This document shows, one piece after another, positions 46,516 through 55,759 of a stretch of DNA of 64,000 bases. Source of the stretch: Bacillus sp. 03113 (GTDB lineage Bacteria; Bacillota; Bacilli; Bacillales; Cytobacillaceae); the NCBI RefSeq assembly GCF_006546985.1, contig NZ_VATK01000010.1:62001-126000 (forward strand), read 5' to 3'. The notes under the pieces were generated by a model. The model did not search any database, was not told the origin of the DNA, and worked only from the letters and a program-made list of their open reading frames with translations. Both the position numbers and the translations under genes were made by a program. Within the stretch, counting starts at the first letter, position 1; every line of letters starts with the position of its first letter.

Positions 46516-47064
46516 ATGAACGTCATAAAAAAGATCAACAACATGAGCCTCAATATGAAAATCGTACTGTCCTTATTTATCTTAATTACTGGAGCTTTGT
46601 CATTTATGATGATCGTCGCTTGGAACGATTCAAGAAATCTTGAGAAAGATACGATTCACGTTTCAAATGAGGAACAAGCTCAAATAAAAGCAGATCTTCA
46701 AAAAAGATTTGAATCGGTTACGCCGACCTCGGAATTACCATCCTATGGAGAAATGACTGAACATGAAATTCTGAATGAGGTTCACGGTATGACTCATCAG
46801 AAAGTAAAAGCAGATGAAAAATGGGGCTCATCTGAGATTACAAAGGAAAAAGTTCAGATGATCTATAATGTAGTAGAAAACAGTGATTTTAAAACTCGTT
46901 CTATGCTTATACATATAATTGAACCTTGGTTAAAAAATGATTTTAGTAATGCTGTTGAGGCTCATAATGCCATTTGGGATTATCAAGATGGGAATATCGG
47001 AAAAGCAACTCGATTACTCACTCCAGCAGAAGAAAAAGCATACATCGAAGAAAAATTTCGATAA
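46516..47064 (+). CDS. DUF6241-like membrane-anchored protein
   Basis: 182 residues. A short basic N-terminus and one membrane helix (IVLSLFILITGALSFMMIVAW) precede an exported helical domain containing MTEHEILNEVHGMTHQKVKADEKWGSSEIT and a C-terminal AIWDYQDGNIGKATRLLT. The ATG follows GAGGAGG. I believe this is DUF6241; the function is unknown. Confidence 0.6.
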   Translation: MNVIKKINNMSLNMKIVLSLFILITGALSFMMIVAWNDSRNLEKDTIHVSNEEQAQIKADLQKRFESVTPTSELPSYGEMTEHEILNEVHGMTHQKVKADEKWGSSEITKEKVQMIYNVVENSDFKTRSMLIHIIEPWLKNDFSNAVEAHNAIWDYQDGNIGKATRLLTPAEEKAYIEEKFR

Positions 47065-47159
47065 ATCAGGGAGCATAAAGAACGGTAATGCTAGACCTGG
47101 GTTTTGATTCCTTGCTATTGAAGTTATTAACAGTGAACTACTTTACCATTTTTAGTGTA

Positions 47160-47194
47160 TAAAAAACCGATCACCCTTTTATTGGGTGATCGTG
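47160..47194 (-). terminator. Terminator of the HPr-like gene
   Basis: GATCACCC-N7-GGGTGATC, with TTTTTT downstream on the minus strand. Confidence 0.9.
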
Positions 47195-47195
47195 A

Positions 47196-47474
47196 TTAGT
47201 TAGATGTCGGCATCCCAATCCCATCATTCATTAACAAATAAGAAAGGTTTTCGATAGCTTCTTCTTCGTCTTTTCCTTCAGCTCGAATCAAGACATCTGT
47301 TTGACTCTGAATTCCTAAGGAAAGAATACCTAATACCGACTGGAGGTCTACCTCTCTTTCAGCATGGTGTAGGGTTAAATTGCTGCTGTATTTACTTGCT
47401 TCATAAACAATCTTTGTAACTGGAACAGCATGCAATCCATGTTTGTCAATAATATGAATTTTTCTTTCAACCAT
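47196..47474 (-). CDS. HPr-like phosphocarrier paralogue (Arg17 replaced)
   Basis: 92 residues. It keeps the phosphorylatable H15 (KHGLHAVPVTKIV) and S46 (LQSVLGILSLGI) of HPr, but the conserved R17 that stabilises phospho-His is Val. It thus differs from true PtsH (R17 present) and from Crh (His15 replaced). It is monocistronic, with no ptsI adjacent. A regulatory rather than sugar-transport role is likely. The gap at 47475-47812 holds nothing recognised. Confidence 0.8.
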   Translation of the reverse strand: MVERKIHIIDKHGLHAVPVTKIVYEASKYSSNLTLHHAEREVDLQSVLGILSLGIQSQTDVLIRAEGKDEEEAIENLSYLLMNDGIGMPTSN

Positions 47475-47812
47475 TGTTTTTTCCTTCTCTCCAAGAAATA
47501 AGGTGCTTCTTATTTGATTTTACACAAACCCCAGACTGGATATCTCCTGAATTTCACGGCTATGCGAAGAAATTGTGGAATATCTCAAAACAAAAAATCC
47601 ACGTCTAAAACAACTATTAATAATGTACCATATCCATAAAGTTTGAACAATTCACTTTCAAAAAATAGTGAAAAATCCTAATATTTTACTATATTCATAA
47701 TAATTACGCAATAAATCTAACTGACTCGACATTCAAAAAACTCGTGACCCCATTTTTAGCAAACAAGCATTAAACAAGAGCCAGCTTTAACTAGCTGTCA
47801 CCTGTTTATTCG

Positions 47813-48358
47813 TTATCTTTCAAGTATCTCTTCTCCAAAAATTGTTTCTGACTTTGAAAGCTCTTCCTCTCTGTCTCGTTGCTTATGTGCAACTCTAGCA
47901 GCAGCGGTTGCTGCGATGCTCGCTACCATATCATCTAAAAAGGTATTTACTGAATTCCCTTTTTTATTGTCTAATAGTTTAATAATCCCTATTTTGTTTT
48001 TATCTAGATGACCAAAGGTGGTAACGGCAATGCTTCCGTAGCCTAAAGAAGCACCTAATGCAATCGTTTCATCCACTCCAAACAGACCTTCATCTGATTC
48101 TATAATGGATTGCAGCGGTTCAGATAGTTTTTTTTGCTCAGCAAGCTTATCAAGCTCAATCCCAACTAGTATGGCATGCTGAATTTCTCTTTTAAGTAAT
48201 ACTCTTTCCACACTTTCTATACATTCATTTAATGTTAAATCGGGTTTATATGGACTTTGCAATTCATGTACAATCTTCGCAATTTCTGAGATTGAAACTC
48301 CTCTTTCCTTTAATGCATTTACGGTAGCTTTTGTTACTTCTCTGCTATGAACTCGCAT
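47813..48358 (-). CDS. yutG: Phosphatidylglycerophosphatase A-like protein (YutG)
   Basis: About 181 residues from the ATG at 48358 (AGGAGAGTGAG upstream; the frame opens at 48385). It matches YutG/PgpA-type proteins: VERVLLKREIQHAILVGIELD, GLFGVDETIALGASLGYGSIA and VNTFLDDMVASIAATAAARVAHK. The family dephosphorylates phosphatidylglycerophosphate; the bacilli version is shorter than proteobacterial PgpA and lacks its membrane helices. Confidence 0.8.
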   Translation of the reverse strand: MRVHSREVTKATVNALKERGVSISEIAKIVHELQSPYKPDLTLNECIESVERVLLKREIQHAILVGIELDKLAEQKKLSEPLQSIIESDEGLFGVDETIALGASLGYGSIAVTTFGHLDKNKIGIIKLLDNKKGNSVNTFLDDMVASIAATAAARVAHKQRDREEELSKSETIFGEEILER

Positions 48359-48512
48359 ATTTCTCACTCTCCTATGATTCCACATTAAAGCTATAAATCT
48401 TATTATAACAGCTGAAGGAACATTCGTCGGAGATTTGAAATCAGTATTTACATGATTGCTATGATAAAATTAAATGAAATGCCTTTCAATACAAGCTGGT
48501 GGAGGAATTCTC

Positions 48513-49247
48513 ATGGATTTAAAAGGAAGCATACAAGAAATAAAGTTGATAAGCAAGGAGCTAGGCGAAGAAATACAATTACTTGTTTATCTCCCATCTA
48601 CCTATACTCCTTTATTAAAATATCCCGTTTTATTTGCTCAGGATGGTCGTGATTATTTTCAAATGGGGAGATTGGGAAGAACGATTGACGATTTATTAGC
48701 CAAAAAAGAAATCGAGCCAATCATTGTGGTCGGAATTCCATATAAAAATGTAGAAGACAGACGGAAGAAATATCATCCTTCTGGAGCACAAAATCAAGCA
48801 TATATCCGCTTTTTAGCTCATGAGCTCGTCCCTTTTATTGATCAGAAGTTTCCAACTCTACAAATTGGAATGGGCCGTGCATTAATAGGAGATTCTTTGG
48901 GTGCAACAGTCTCGTTGATGACCGCTCTTCAATACCCTCATACGTTTGGAAAAGTGATCCTACAATCACCATTAGTAGACGATAAAGTTTTAACGTCTAT
49001 TAAGCAATTTAAGAAAGAGCCTCATCTTCTTTCTTTTTACCATATTATCGGGACACTAGAAACTGAGGTGAAAACGACAGCAAACACAATAGAAGACTTC
49101 CTAGCTCCAAATCGAATCTTATCTGAACTTATAAAGGAACGTAAATTCCCATATTTTTATGCAGAATTTGAAGGGAACCACACTTGGAAATATTGGCAGC
49201 CAGATCTTATACGAGCTTTGATTCATATGTTTAAAATAATTCAATAG
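48513..49247 (+). CDS. yjcH: Esterase-family alpha/beta hydrolase (YjcH-like)
   Basis: About 244 residues of the esterase D/enterochelin-esterase-like fold. The nucleophile elbow is IGDSLG (G-x-S-x-G), with FAQDGRDYF near the N-terminus and the catalytic His in FEGNHTWKYW. The ATG at 48513 follows GGTGGAGG. Together with the next two genes it repeats the yjcF-yjcG-yjcH set of B. subtilis. The substrate is unknown. Confidence 0.85.
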   Translation: MDLKGSIQEIKLISKELGEEIQLLVYLPSTYTPLLKYPVLFAQDGRDYFQMGRLGRTIDDLLAKKEIEPIIVVGIPYKNVEDRRKKYHPSGAQNQAYIRFLAHELVPFIDQKFPTLQIGMGRALIGDSLGATVSLMTALQYPHTFGKVILQSPLVDDKVLTSIKQFKKEPHLLSFYHIIGTLETEVKTTANTIEDFLAPNRILSELIKERKFPYFYAEFEGNHTWKYWQPDLIRALIHMFKIIQ

Positions 49248-49391
49248 AAAAATAATTTAGCATCTATAAACGTGTCGCATATGGGTAGCACATTATTCGA
49301 TCTTTGTTATAATAAGAAATGAGTTTTGATCAGTTATTTATTTTTTCGAACTATTCTATGAATGATCATATTTTTTGAAGGAGGAAAAAAA

Positions 49392-49907
49392 ATGAAATGT
49401 AATATCGTCCTTTATCCTGGGAAAGAATTGCAGGATTTAGTTAATTCATATCGTAAACGCTATGATACGCAATACGCTTTTATTTCCCCTCATATTTCAT
49501 TAGTACACGCGTTTGAAACAGAGGAAAGCAAACTGCCTGAAATAAGTGATAAACTTTTTAACGTAGCAAATAAATTTTCTCCACTTCAAATTCAAGTGAC
49601 CAAAGTAAGTACTTTCCAGCCTGTAAATAATGTGCTTTACTTAAAAATCACTCCAACTGATGAGTTATTAGAACTGTATAAAAATCTAAATGCGATGTTC
49701 GGAAACGATCATCACGAGGATTCATACGTACCACATATTACAATTGGACAAGAGCTTTCGAATTCAGAAATATCAGATATTTACGGATCGTTGAGTAAAC
49801 GTTCATTTTTGTACGAAGAACAAATTAATCGTTTTCATTTACTCTATCAGCTGGAAAATGGCTCATGGGCTACATACGAAACTTTTCGATTAAGGGAGGG
49901 ATCATAA
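49392..49907 (+). CDS. yjcG: YjcG-type 2H phosphoesterase
   Basis: 171 residues from the ATG at 49392 (AAGGAGG upstream). It has the two H-x-S/T motifs of 2H phosphoesterases related to 2'-5' RNA ligases: PHISLVHAF and YVPHITIGQ. The C-terminus RFHLLYQLENGSWATYETF matches YjcG closely. It is 3 bases from yjcF. The biological substrate is unknown. Confidence 0.92.
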   Translation: MKCNIVLYPGKELQDLVNSYRKRYDTQYAFISPHISLVHAFETEESKLPEISDKLFNVANKFSPLQIQVTKVSTFQPVNNVLYLKITPTDELLELYKNLNAMFGNDHHEDSYVPHITIGQELSNSEISDIYGSLSKRSFLYEEQINRFHLLYQLENGSWATYETFRLREGS

Positions 49908-49910
49908 ACA

Positions 49911-50342
49911 GTGGAAGTAATAATCGTCAAAAATGATCAAGAACTGAACGACGCATTCCTGATTCGAAAAAAAGTATTTATTGACGAACAAAATGTTCCA
50001 ACTGAAATCGAAATTGATGAATTTGAAAATAGCTCGGTCCATTTTGTTTTATATAATGAAAAAGTTCCATGCGGTGCTGGTCGATTAAGAGTTTTTCCAA
50101 GCTATGCAAAGGTCGAACGAATTTGTATTTTGCCATCGAATCGAAAGGGCGGTTCAGGCAAAGCTATTATGAATAAAATAGAAGAATATGCAAAAGAGCA
50201 AAACATTTCTATTCTAAAACTAAATGCGCAGTCACATGCAATCCCTTTTTATAAAAAGCTGGGCTATGAAATCATTTCTGAAGAATTTTTTGAAGCTGGA
50301 ATTCCACACATGACGATGCAAAAAACTTTAAGTGCCGTGTAA
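49911..50342 (+). CDS. yjcF: GNAT acetyltransferase YjcF
   Basis: 143 residues. The YjcF/ElaA-like GNAT N-terminus is AFLIRKKVFIDEQNVPTEIEIDEFE, the CoA loop region is RICILPSNRKGGSGKAIM, and the C-terminus is FYKKLGYEIISEEFFEAGIPHMTM. GTG start with AAGGGAGGG upstream. It is coupled to yjcG and followed immediately by a terminator. Confidence 0.9.
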   Translation: MEVIIVKNDQELNDAFLIRKKVFIDEQNVPTEIEIDEFENSSVHFVLYNEKVPCGAGRLRVFPSYAKVERICILPSNRKGGSGKAIMNKIEEYAKEQNISILKLNAQSHAIPFYKKLGYEIISEEFFEAGIPHMTMQKTLSAV

Positions 50343-50356
50343 CCGGCACTTTTTTT
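50331..50356 (+). terminator. Terminator overlapping the yjcF end
   Basis: AAGTGCCG-N6-CGGCACTT plus a T-run; the stem contains the last codons of yjcF. Confidence 0.93.
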
Positions 50357-50424
50357 ATGATAATTTCTCTTTTCCTGAGCAAACTATGAATTATGGAAAT
50401 GTTTTTACGGGAGAGAAATAAAAA

Positions 50425-51102
50425 ATGGAGTTTGTACATATTTTATCAGAAATAATAGTTGGGTACATCGCTTTATTTATTTTGACAAAATGGTTAGGAA
50501 AAACACAGATAAACCAATTTACACCGTTTGACTTTATTTCAGCGTTAGTGTTGGGAGAATTAGTTGGGAACGCATTGTTCGATGAAAAAACTGGATTAAG
50601 TCATATCTTATTTTCTGTTGTTATTTGGGGAATTCTCATTTTTACGACTGAAATAATCACACAAAAGAGCATACGTTTTCGTAAAGTCCTTGAAGGCGAG
50701 CCCTCCATTATTATTCGAAAAGGGAAAATTGACTTCAATGTGATGAAAAAAAACCATCTCGATTTAAATCAGCTTCAATATTTATTAAGGTCAAAGGATG
50801 TTTTTTCCATTCGCGAGTGCGAATATGCTTTATTAGAAACAGATGGCACAATCAGCGTATTAAAAAAAGCAGAGTATACGTACCCTGTGTTGCATGATTT
50901 AAATTTGCCGATTAAACCGATTACTTTACCTGTTCCATTAATTCTTGATGGTGAAATTATCGATAAAAACCTTACATTAGTGAATTGGGATCAAAACAAA
51001 ATTGAACAAGAAGTGAAAGCCCATGGAATATCTTCTACAAAAAAGGTCTTTTATGCTGAATGGAAAGAAGGAGAAGCGTTACATTTACAAACATATGACT
51101 AA
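50425..51102 (+). CDS. DUF421 (YetF-type) membrane protein
   Basis: 225 residues. Three N-terminal membrane segments contain KWLGKTQINQFTPFDFISALVLGELVGN, the DUF421 signature. A cytosolic part with two small alpha/beta modules (SIIIRKGKIDFNVMKKNHLD...LRSKDVFSIRECEYALLETDG) follows. Paralogues are frequent in spore formers, and one lies in the spoVA operon at 55048. The function is unknown. Confidence 0.85.
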   Translation: MEFVHILSEIIVGYIALFILTKWLGKTQINQFTPFDFISALVLGELVGNALFDEKTGLSHILFSVVIWGILIFTTEIITQKSIRFRKVLEGEPSIIIRKGKIDFNVMKKNHLDLNQLQYLLRSKDVFSIRECEYALLETDGTISVLKKAEYTYPVLHDLNLPIKPITLPVPLILDGEIIDKNLTLVNWDQNKIEQEVKAHGISSTKKVFYAEWKEGEALHLQTYD

Positions 51103-51137
51103 CGGGGATTAAAAACTTATCCCCTTCTTTTCTTTTT

Positions 51138-51383
51138 TTAAATTTTTTTATCAAAGTGCAATCCCTTTCCTGTAAGCTGATGAAATGACTGATTGAACTG
51201 CTTCCTTTTTTCTTTTTCTTTATTTTTCAAAGCAAAAGGAACTGTCCATTCTTTCTTTATCATTGTCTCTACAGGAGATATTTTGTTTACTGGTAAATAC
51301 GTATAAGGAGCTTGATGATTAAAGCTGCTAATCCTTTGAGCATATTGTTCATATTGATTATGAGGAATCTGCACAATATACAT
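51138..51383 (-). CDS. Hypothetical small protein
   Basis: 81 residues from the ATG at 51383, which has GAAAGGTGATG upstream. It is rich in Gln, Tyr, Lys and Phe, with no Cys or membrane segment. It is not recognised. It is convergent with the DUF421 gene. The region 51396-51750 upstream holds nothing I can identify. Confidence 0.5.
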   Translation of the reverse strand: MYIVQIPHNQYEQYAQRISSFNHQAPYTYLPVNKISPVETMIKKEWTVPFALKNKEKEKRKQFNQSFHQLTGKGLHFDKKI

Positions 51384-51750
51384 TGAATTCATCACCTTTC
51401 ATGTAAGAAGAAGCTCAAAGCCCTTTATCCGATGTGACTGAAATAAGATGCAATATATTCGAAACTCCCGATTGACTTATGATCTGAGCAGTTAAACATC
51501 ATCTTATCTTGATACTAGAGAAAAACACATTTTTTCTTTCAATATAATTATTTTTCGCAATCCAAGTTTCTTTTCCTTTTCAATCCTCAATAAAACTGCA
51601 CAATCGATACAATTTTTACTCGACAGCATTCGAGCTTTTCTTTATGTTCCCCCTTTTCCACTTATCATCACTTAAGGCAGCTCGAATAGACATTCTCAAT
51701 TTAATTTTGTTAAGATAGAGGAACGAATCTGAAAAATTGAGGAAATAACC

Positions 51751-54036
51751 ATGAAAACAGCCATATATCATAATAAAATCATTCACATCGATCTTATGAA
51801 TCGAGATAGCTTTCAAAAAATGTATGATGAAGGAAAAAAAGGAGCTTTAATGTGTCCAAGCTGTGGAGAGAAAGTCCGATTTCATTTAGGTATTGAAACA
51901 GAGCCTTACTTCTATCATTTAGCATCAAAGGAACATCAATGCCAGGATCTTCATACTAATGTTACCGAACCTGAATCATTGGAATATACAGAAAGAAATG
52001 GGTTTCGCTTGCCAAAAACACGCTCTATTACGACAGCAACCGAAAAAATGAGTTTTCGAAAGGCTCAAGCGATCAAATCCTTCTCTTCCTTTTCTTCCAA
52101 CAAGATAAAAATTCACTCCTTCCCTTTTGACTATTTGAACAAGCTTTCGGAAGCTCAAATTTATCTTGATAACGGCCAAGCGAAGGCAGTCTCTGAAACA
52201 GAAGGACCTTTGTTAGTTGTAGCAGGGGCTGGAAGCGGAAAAACAAGAGTGTTAACAGCAAGAACAGCCTTTATGTTAAGTGAACAACTCATCGACCCTA
52301 AATCGATTATGCTTGTAACTTTTACAGCAAAAGCGGCGCTTGAAATGAAATCAAGACTCGTTCAGTATCCAGATCTTACACAAGCGAAGGTTAAGCAGCT
52401 TGTCTCCGGTACATTTCATAGCCTCTTTTATCGAATATTATCCTTTCACTATCCTCAAAAATGGGTAGGTGAAAAATTACTTAAAAAAGAATGGCAACGC
52501 GAATATATATTGAAGGATGCTGGTAAAGAACTTCAGCTTGATGATAAAGAGTTCGCCTATGACGCTGCCTTACAGCAAATTGGCTATTGGAAAAATTCAT
52601 TGCAGTTCCATCACAAAATAAAGCCTGCCTCCGAATGGGAGGAGAAGGCGTTATTCTTATACAAAAGGTATGAAGAATTTAAACTAAAAGAAGAATTGTT
52701 TGACTTTGATGATATGCTGATTGGCTGTTATGAGCTGTTTTTGAATCAACCTGAGATATTAACACTTTACCAAAACAGACTGAAATATTTTTTAATTGAT
52801 GAATTTCAGGATGTTAATAGAGTGCAATATGAAATCATTAAACTCTTATCCTCTCAAACGAGAAATGTATGTGCCGTGGGGGATGATGACCAATCTATCT
52901 ATGCTTTCCGCGGGAGTGATCCAAAATATCTTCAAGAATTTGAGAAGGATTTTCCAGGTGCCAAAATTGTGATTTTAGATCAAAATTATCGCTCGAGCCA
53001 CCAAATAGTCTCGGCTGCCAATCAAATAATTGTAGCAAATAAACAGCGGCGCTCTAAGAGCATGAATGCTCAGTTTGAAACCAATCATCCTCCTATTCTC
53101 TTCTACCCATACAATGAAGAGGAAGAGGCAACAATGATCGTGACAGATATTGAAGAAAAAATAAGCAACGGACAGGAACCTAGTGATTTTGCCATCCTCT
53201 ACCGGACCAACACAGCTAGCCGAGCGGTGTTTGAACGATTAGCAGGCTCAAGCCTTCCTTTTATCATTGAACAAGATTCAGAATCCTTTTACAATCGTTT
53301 TATGATAAAAAGTATGCTTGCCTATTTTAAGCTTTCCTTGAATGAAGACGATCAATCTGCTTTAAAAGATCTCCTCCCGTCTTTATTTGTTAAAAAAGGA
53401 ATTCTTCAAGATATAAAAGCAAATAGTATTTTACAAGATTGTACTTTGCTCGAATCTTTATCAAAAATTGAGACAGGCTTTCCATTTCAAGAGAGAAAAT
53501 TGAAAAAAATTGTACCTATTACACGTTCTCTTTCTTCCCTTTCTCCGATTCAAGCAATTGAAATCGTTGAAAAAGAGCTTGGTTTTCAAGAATTTATGAA
53601 AAAGCGAGGTAATGAAGGGAACAAATGGGAGCGGGGATCTGACGATATAAAAGACTTAAAGGTGGTTGCAAAACAATTTGCTACTATTTCAATGCTTCTC
53701 GACCATGCTGATCACATGATTGGAATGAATAACGAAATGAAAAAGCAGAGAGGATCCATTCGAAACGGGATCACACTCAGCACCATTCATCGAGCTAAGG
53801 GGTTAGAGTACAAGCATGTTTACATTATCGGAGCTGTGGATGGGAGTATACCACATGATTACGCATTAGAATCATATCGAAATGGTGATCCACTTCCTAT
53901 GGAAGAGGAGAGACGATTGCTTTATGTAGGAGCAACTCGTGCAAAAGAACAGCTTTTTCTATCTATCCTGCAAGAAAGGCGAGGTAAAAAAGCAGCTCCC
54001 TCGAGATTTCTCTTAAAAATAAATAAAGGAGAATGA
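51751..54036 (+). CDS. yjcD: UvrD/PcrA-like ATP-dependent DNA helicase YjcD
   Basis: 761 residues, superfamily 1 helicase. Q-motif/Walker A region VVAGAGSGKTRVLTAR (about 155), DEFQDVN, GDDDQSIYAFRG, QNYRSS, LSTIHRAKGLEYKHVYI and RLLYVGATRAKEQLFLS appear in order. Ahead of it is an extra N-terminal module of about 80 residues with MCPSCG and a His/Cys pair (YHLASKEHQC), probably zinc-binding and CoiA-like. It matches YjcD in position beside spoVIF. Confidence 0.9.
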   Translation: MKTAIYHNKIIHIDLMNRDSFQKMYDEGKKGALMCPSCGEKVRFHLGIETEPYFYHLASKEHQCQDLHTNVTEPESLEYTERNGFRLPKTRSITTATEKMSFRKAQAIKSFSSFSSNKIKIHSFPFDYLNKLSEAQIYLDNGQAKAVSETEGPLLVVAGAGSGKTRVLTARTAFMLSEQLIDPKSIMLVTFTAKAALEMKSRLVQYPDLTQAKVKQLVSGTFHSLFYRILSFHYPQKWVGEKLLKKEWQREYILKDAGKELQLDDKEFAYDAALQQIGYWKNSLQFHHKIKPASEWEEKALFLYKRYEEFKLKEELFDFDDMLIGCYELFLNQPEILTLYQNRLKYFLIDEFQDVNRVQYEIIKLLSSQTRNVCAVGDDDQSIYAFRGSDPKYLQEFEKDFPGAKIVILDQNYRSSHQIVSAANQIIVANKQRRSKSMNAQFETNHPPILFYPYNEEEEATMIVTDIEEKISNGQEPSDFAILYRTNTASRAVFERLAGSSLPFIIEQDSESFYNRFMIKSMLAYFKLSLNEDDQSALKDLLPSLFVKKGILQDIKANSILQDCTLLESLSKIETGFPFQERKLKKIVPITRSLSSLSPIQAIEIVEKELGFQEFMKKRGNEGNKWERGSDDIKDLKVVAKQFATISMLLDHADHMIGMNNEMKKQRGSIRNGITLSTIHRAKGLEYKHVYIIGAVDGSIPHDYALESYRNGDPLPMEEERRLLYVGATRAKEQLFLSILQERRGKKAAPSRFLLKINKGE

Positions 54037-54098
54037 TGTGAGTAGTGCTTTTGTATACACAAAAAAACAGACGTATCCTGAGATGACTATAAGCTAAC

Positions 54099-54137
54099 AA
54101 TACTTCAGGTGGAGAGTTAACCACCACCTGAAGTATT
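54099..54137. terminator. Terminator-like palindrome between yjcD and spoVIF
   Basis: A perfect 14-bp stem (AATACTTCAGGTGG with its complement), between convergent genes; T-run weak. Confidence 0.65.
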
Positions 54138-54157
54138 AACATTATTGTAACTTGTCA

Positions 54158-54412
54158 CTATTTTTTATTAATCATTTTTGAAATCGTATTGATATCCAAT
54201 TGTTTTCCGCTTGAAACAACAGATTCAACAATTTTATCTTCCATCTCTCTTGTTACTTTCTTTCCAGCTAATTGAGAAACACGTTGGATTACACTGCGAA
54301 CCGTTTTTTCATCTTTAAAATTTGCGTTTTGTAATGAATTTGCTAAATCAAAAATATCATTCATATTAACGCCCGTTTTCTTTTCAATATTCTTGAAAAA
54401 ATGATTATTCAT
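54158..54412 (-). CDS. spoVIF: Stage VI sporulation protein F
   Basis: 84 residues. The sequence matches SpoVIF (YjcC): FFKNIEKKTGVNMNDIFDLANSLQ and RSVIQRVSQLAGKKV. SpoVIF is a mother-cell protein needed for late coat assembly and GerE-dependent expression. The ATG is preceded by CGGGCAGG (weak). It is adjacent to yjcD, as in B. subtilis. Confidence 0.92.
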   Translation of the reverse strand: MNNHFFKNIEKKTGVNMNDIFDLANSLQNANFKDEKTVRSVIQRVSQLAGKKVTREMEDKIVESVVSSGKQLDINTISKMINKK

Positions 54413-54485
54413 CCTGCCCGAAAGCCTCCTTCTCTTGATACTTTATATCGTATGAAGAAGGTAGAAAATGGTGCTAAATCTTTAA

Positions 54486-54680
54486 GAAAAGCGAAAGCGT
54501 CTTGATCAGCCGCGACAGACATAAGACGCAATACGCAGGAAATCCTGATTTCTAGAGTATTGTGGCTTATGATCCGAGCGGCTAGGCGCTGGCCGACTAA
54601 GAACGCCACGTCCTGTGGCAACGTCGGCACTAGTACATCCTGTACGTCGGAGCTAGATACCGGTCTGAGTTCCGAAAACT
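54486..54680. repeat. Dispersed repeat, long copy
   Basis: It starts AAGAAAAGCGAAAGCGTCTTG and includes GGCTAGGCGCTGGCCG and the mini-palindrome AGTACATCCTGTACGTCGGAG, ending TTCCGAAAACTTA. It shares long segments with the copies at 54959, 58266 and 60121. The ORF running through it is not a gene. Confidence 0.8.
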
Positions 54681-54768
54681 TATACTTACTTTTCCTACTA
54701 AAACAGATGAAAAAAATGCCGCCTCATTAAAAAACGACATTTTTTTCACCCTCTACTTTATAGCAACA

Positions 54769-54891
54769 TTAGCAGAAGCTAGCACCAACAATAATTAAAA
54801 GAATAAACAAGACAACGATTAATACGAAGGTAGAACAGCCACCCCCATAAAAACCGCCATAACCACAGCCACCATATCCGTAACCGTACAT
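54769..54891 (-). CDS. YjcZ-family sporulation microprotein
   Basis: A 40-residue ORF, found by direct translation. It has a Gly/Tyr-rich start ([19 protein letters not shown]) followed by one hydrophobic helix ([19 protein letters not shown]). This is the hallmark of the small YjcZ/SscA-type spore proteins that are abundant in bacilli. GAGGTGA lies 7 bases before the ATG, and a hairpin (54713-54747) follows. Probably expressed in the mother cell or forespore late in sporulation. Confidence 0.88.
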   Translation of the reverse strand: MYGYGYGGCGYGGFYGGGCSTFVLIVVLFILLIIVGASFC

Positions 54892-54958
54892 TCAAGTGTC
54901 ACCTCACTTCTTCTTTATCACTCCTAATATATGCATAAACGCAAAATATGTTTGGGCA

Positions 54959-55045
54959 AGAAAGAAAAGCGGCCGATTAAGAGCGCCACGGTCTTATGTC
55001 TTCATCGGCACTAGTAGCTCCTGTACGTCAAGGCGGCTTGAACAG
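54959..55045. repeat. Dispersed repeat, short copy
   Basis: GCGGCCGATTAAGAGCGCCACGG...TCATCGGCACTAGTAGCTCCTGTACGTC, shared with the copies at 54486 and 58266. It ends at the stop of the DUF421 gene, bordering the spoVA operon. Confidence 0.75.
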
Positions 55046-55047
55046 CC

Positions 55048-55752
55048 TTAAGTATTTTTTGAAAACTTTATTGAGTCGTCATAAGTATCAATATATAAAT
55101 TACCATTATAATCTATCTGAGCAAGAAAAATATCATTAATGGATAATTTACGGTTTTCTAGCTGTACCATTAACCACGCATGAGTTAGACCAGCTTTACG
55201 AAGGCCTTCATAATAAACAGATCCATCCGTGATAACGGTTTGTGGTACCTTAATAGGTTTATAATTTTGGACAAGATCCTCAATTAAAACCGGCTGTTTT
55301 TCTTTTTTTAATAACACACTCAAATCTCCGTTTGAATCTAATGAGGCAAATTCAACATCAGCTAAACTAAACACATTTTTTTTGCGAAGTTGCTCTAAAA
55401 GCTCATCCGTACTATATTTTTCCTTTTTCAAATTCTTTTCCAACACATTTCCGTTCTCAATAAAAGTTGTTGATGTCCCTTCAACAAAATCACGAAATGG
55501 CTTGCTTTTTAATGACAGTATTGAGATAATCAGCGGAAAAATAGCCCAAATTAATAAAGCTGTTATCCCTTCTGAAAGCTTTAGCCGAGAATCCATCGAT
55601 ATGGTCCCAGCAATGTCTCCAACCGTTATACCTACAATGTATTCAAAAAAGGAGAGCTTAGATAATTGTTTTTTTCCTTGAATCTTTGTAATGACAAATA
55701 GTCCTATAATAATAAAAATTGATCGAATTAAAGTGGATAACACTACTTCCAT
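55048..55752 (-). CDS. DUF421 membrane protein of the spoVA operon
   Basis: About 234 residues from the ATG at 55752 (frame open to 55800). Three N-terminal membrane segments with KLSFFEYIVGITVGDIAGTISMD are followed by the cytosolic DUF421 modules (FIENGNVLEKNLKKEKYSTDELL; KKNVFSLADVEFASLDSNG). It is 7 bases after spoVAEb and the last gene of the operon. A DUF421/YetF-like gene is also a member of the mobile spoVA2 operon. Confidence 0.85.
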   Translation of the reverse strand: MEVVLSTLIRSIFIIIGLFVITKIQGKKQLSKLSFFEYIVGITVGDIAGTISMDSRLKLSEGITALLIWAIFPLIISILSLKSKPFRDFVEGTSTTFIENGNVLEKNLKKEKYSTDELLEQLRKKNVFSLADVEFASLDSNGDLSVLLKKEKQPVLIEDLVQNYKPIKVPQTVITDGSVYYEGLRKAGLTHAWLMVQLENRKLSINDIFLAQIDYNGNLYIDTYDDSIKFSKNT

Positions 55753-55759
55753 TTTTTCA

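Noticed and set aside
54409..54630. Minus-strand ORF in the spoVIF upstream region, and the ORF at 60061-60258
   Set aside because: Both lie in the dispersed GC-rich repeat and have no initiation signals.
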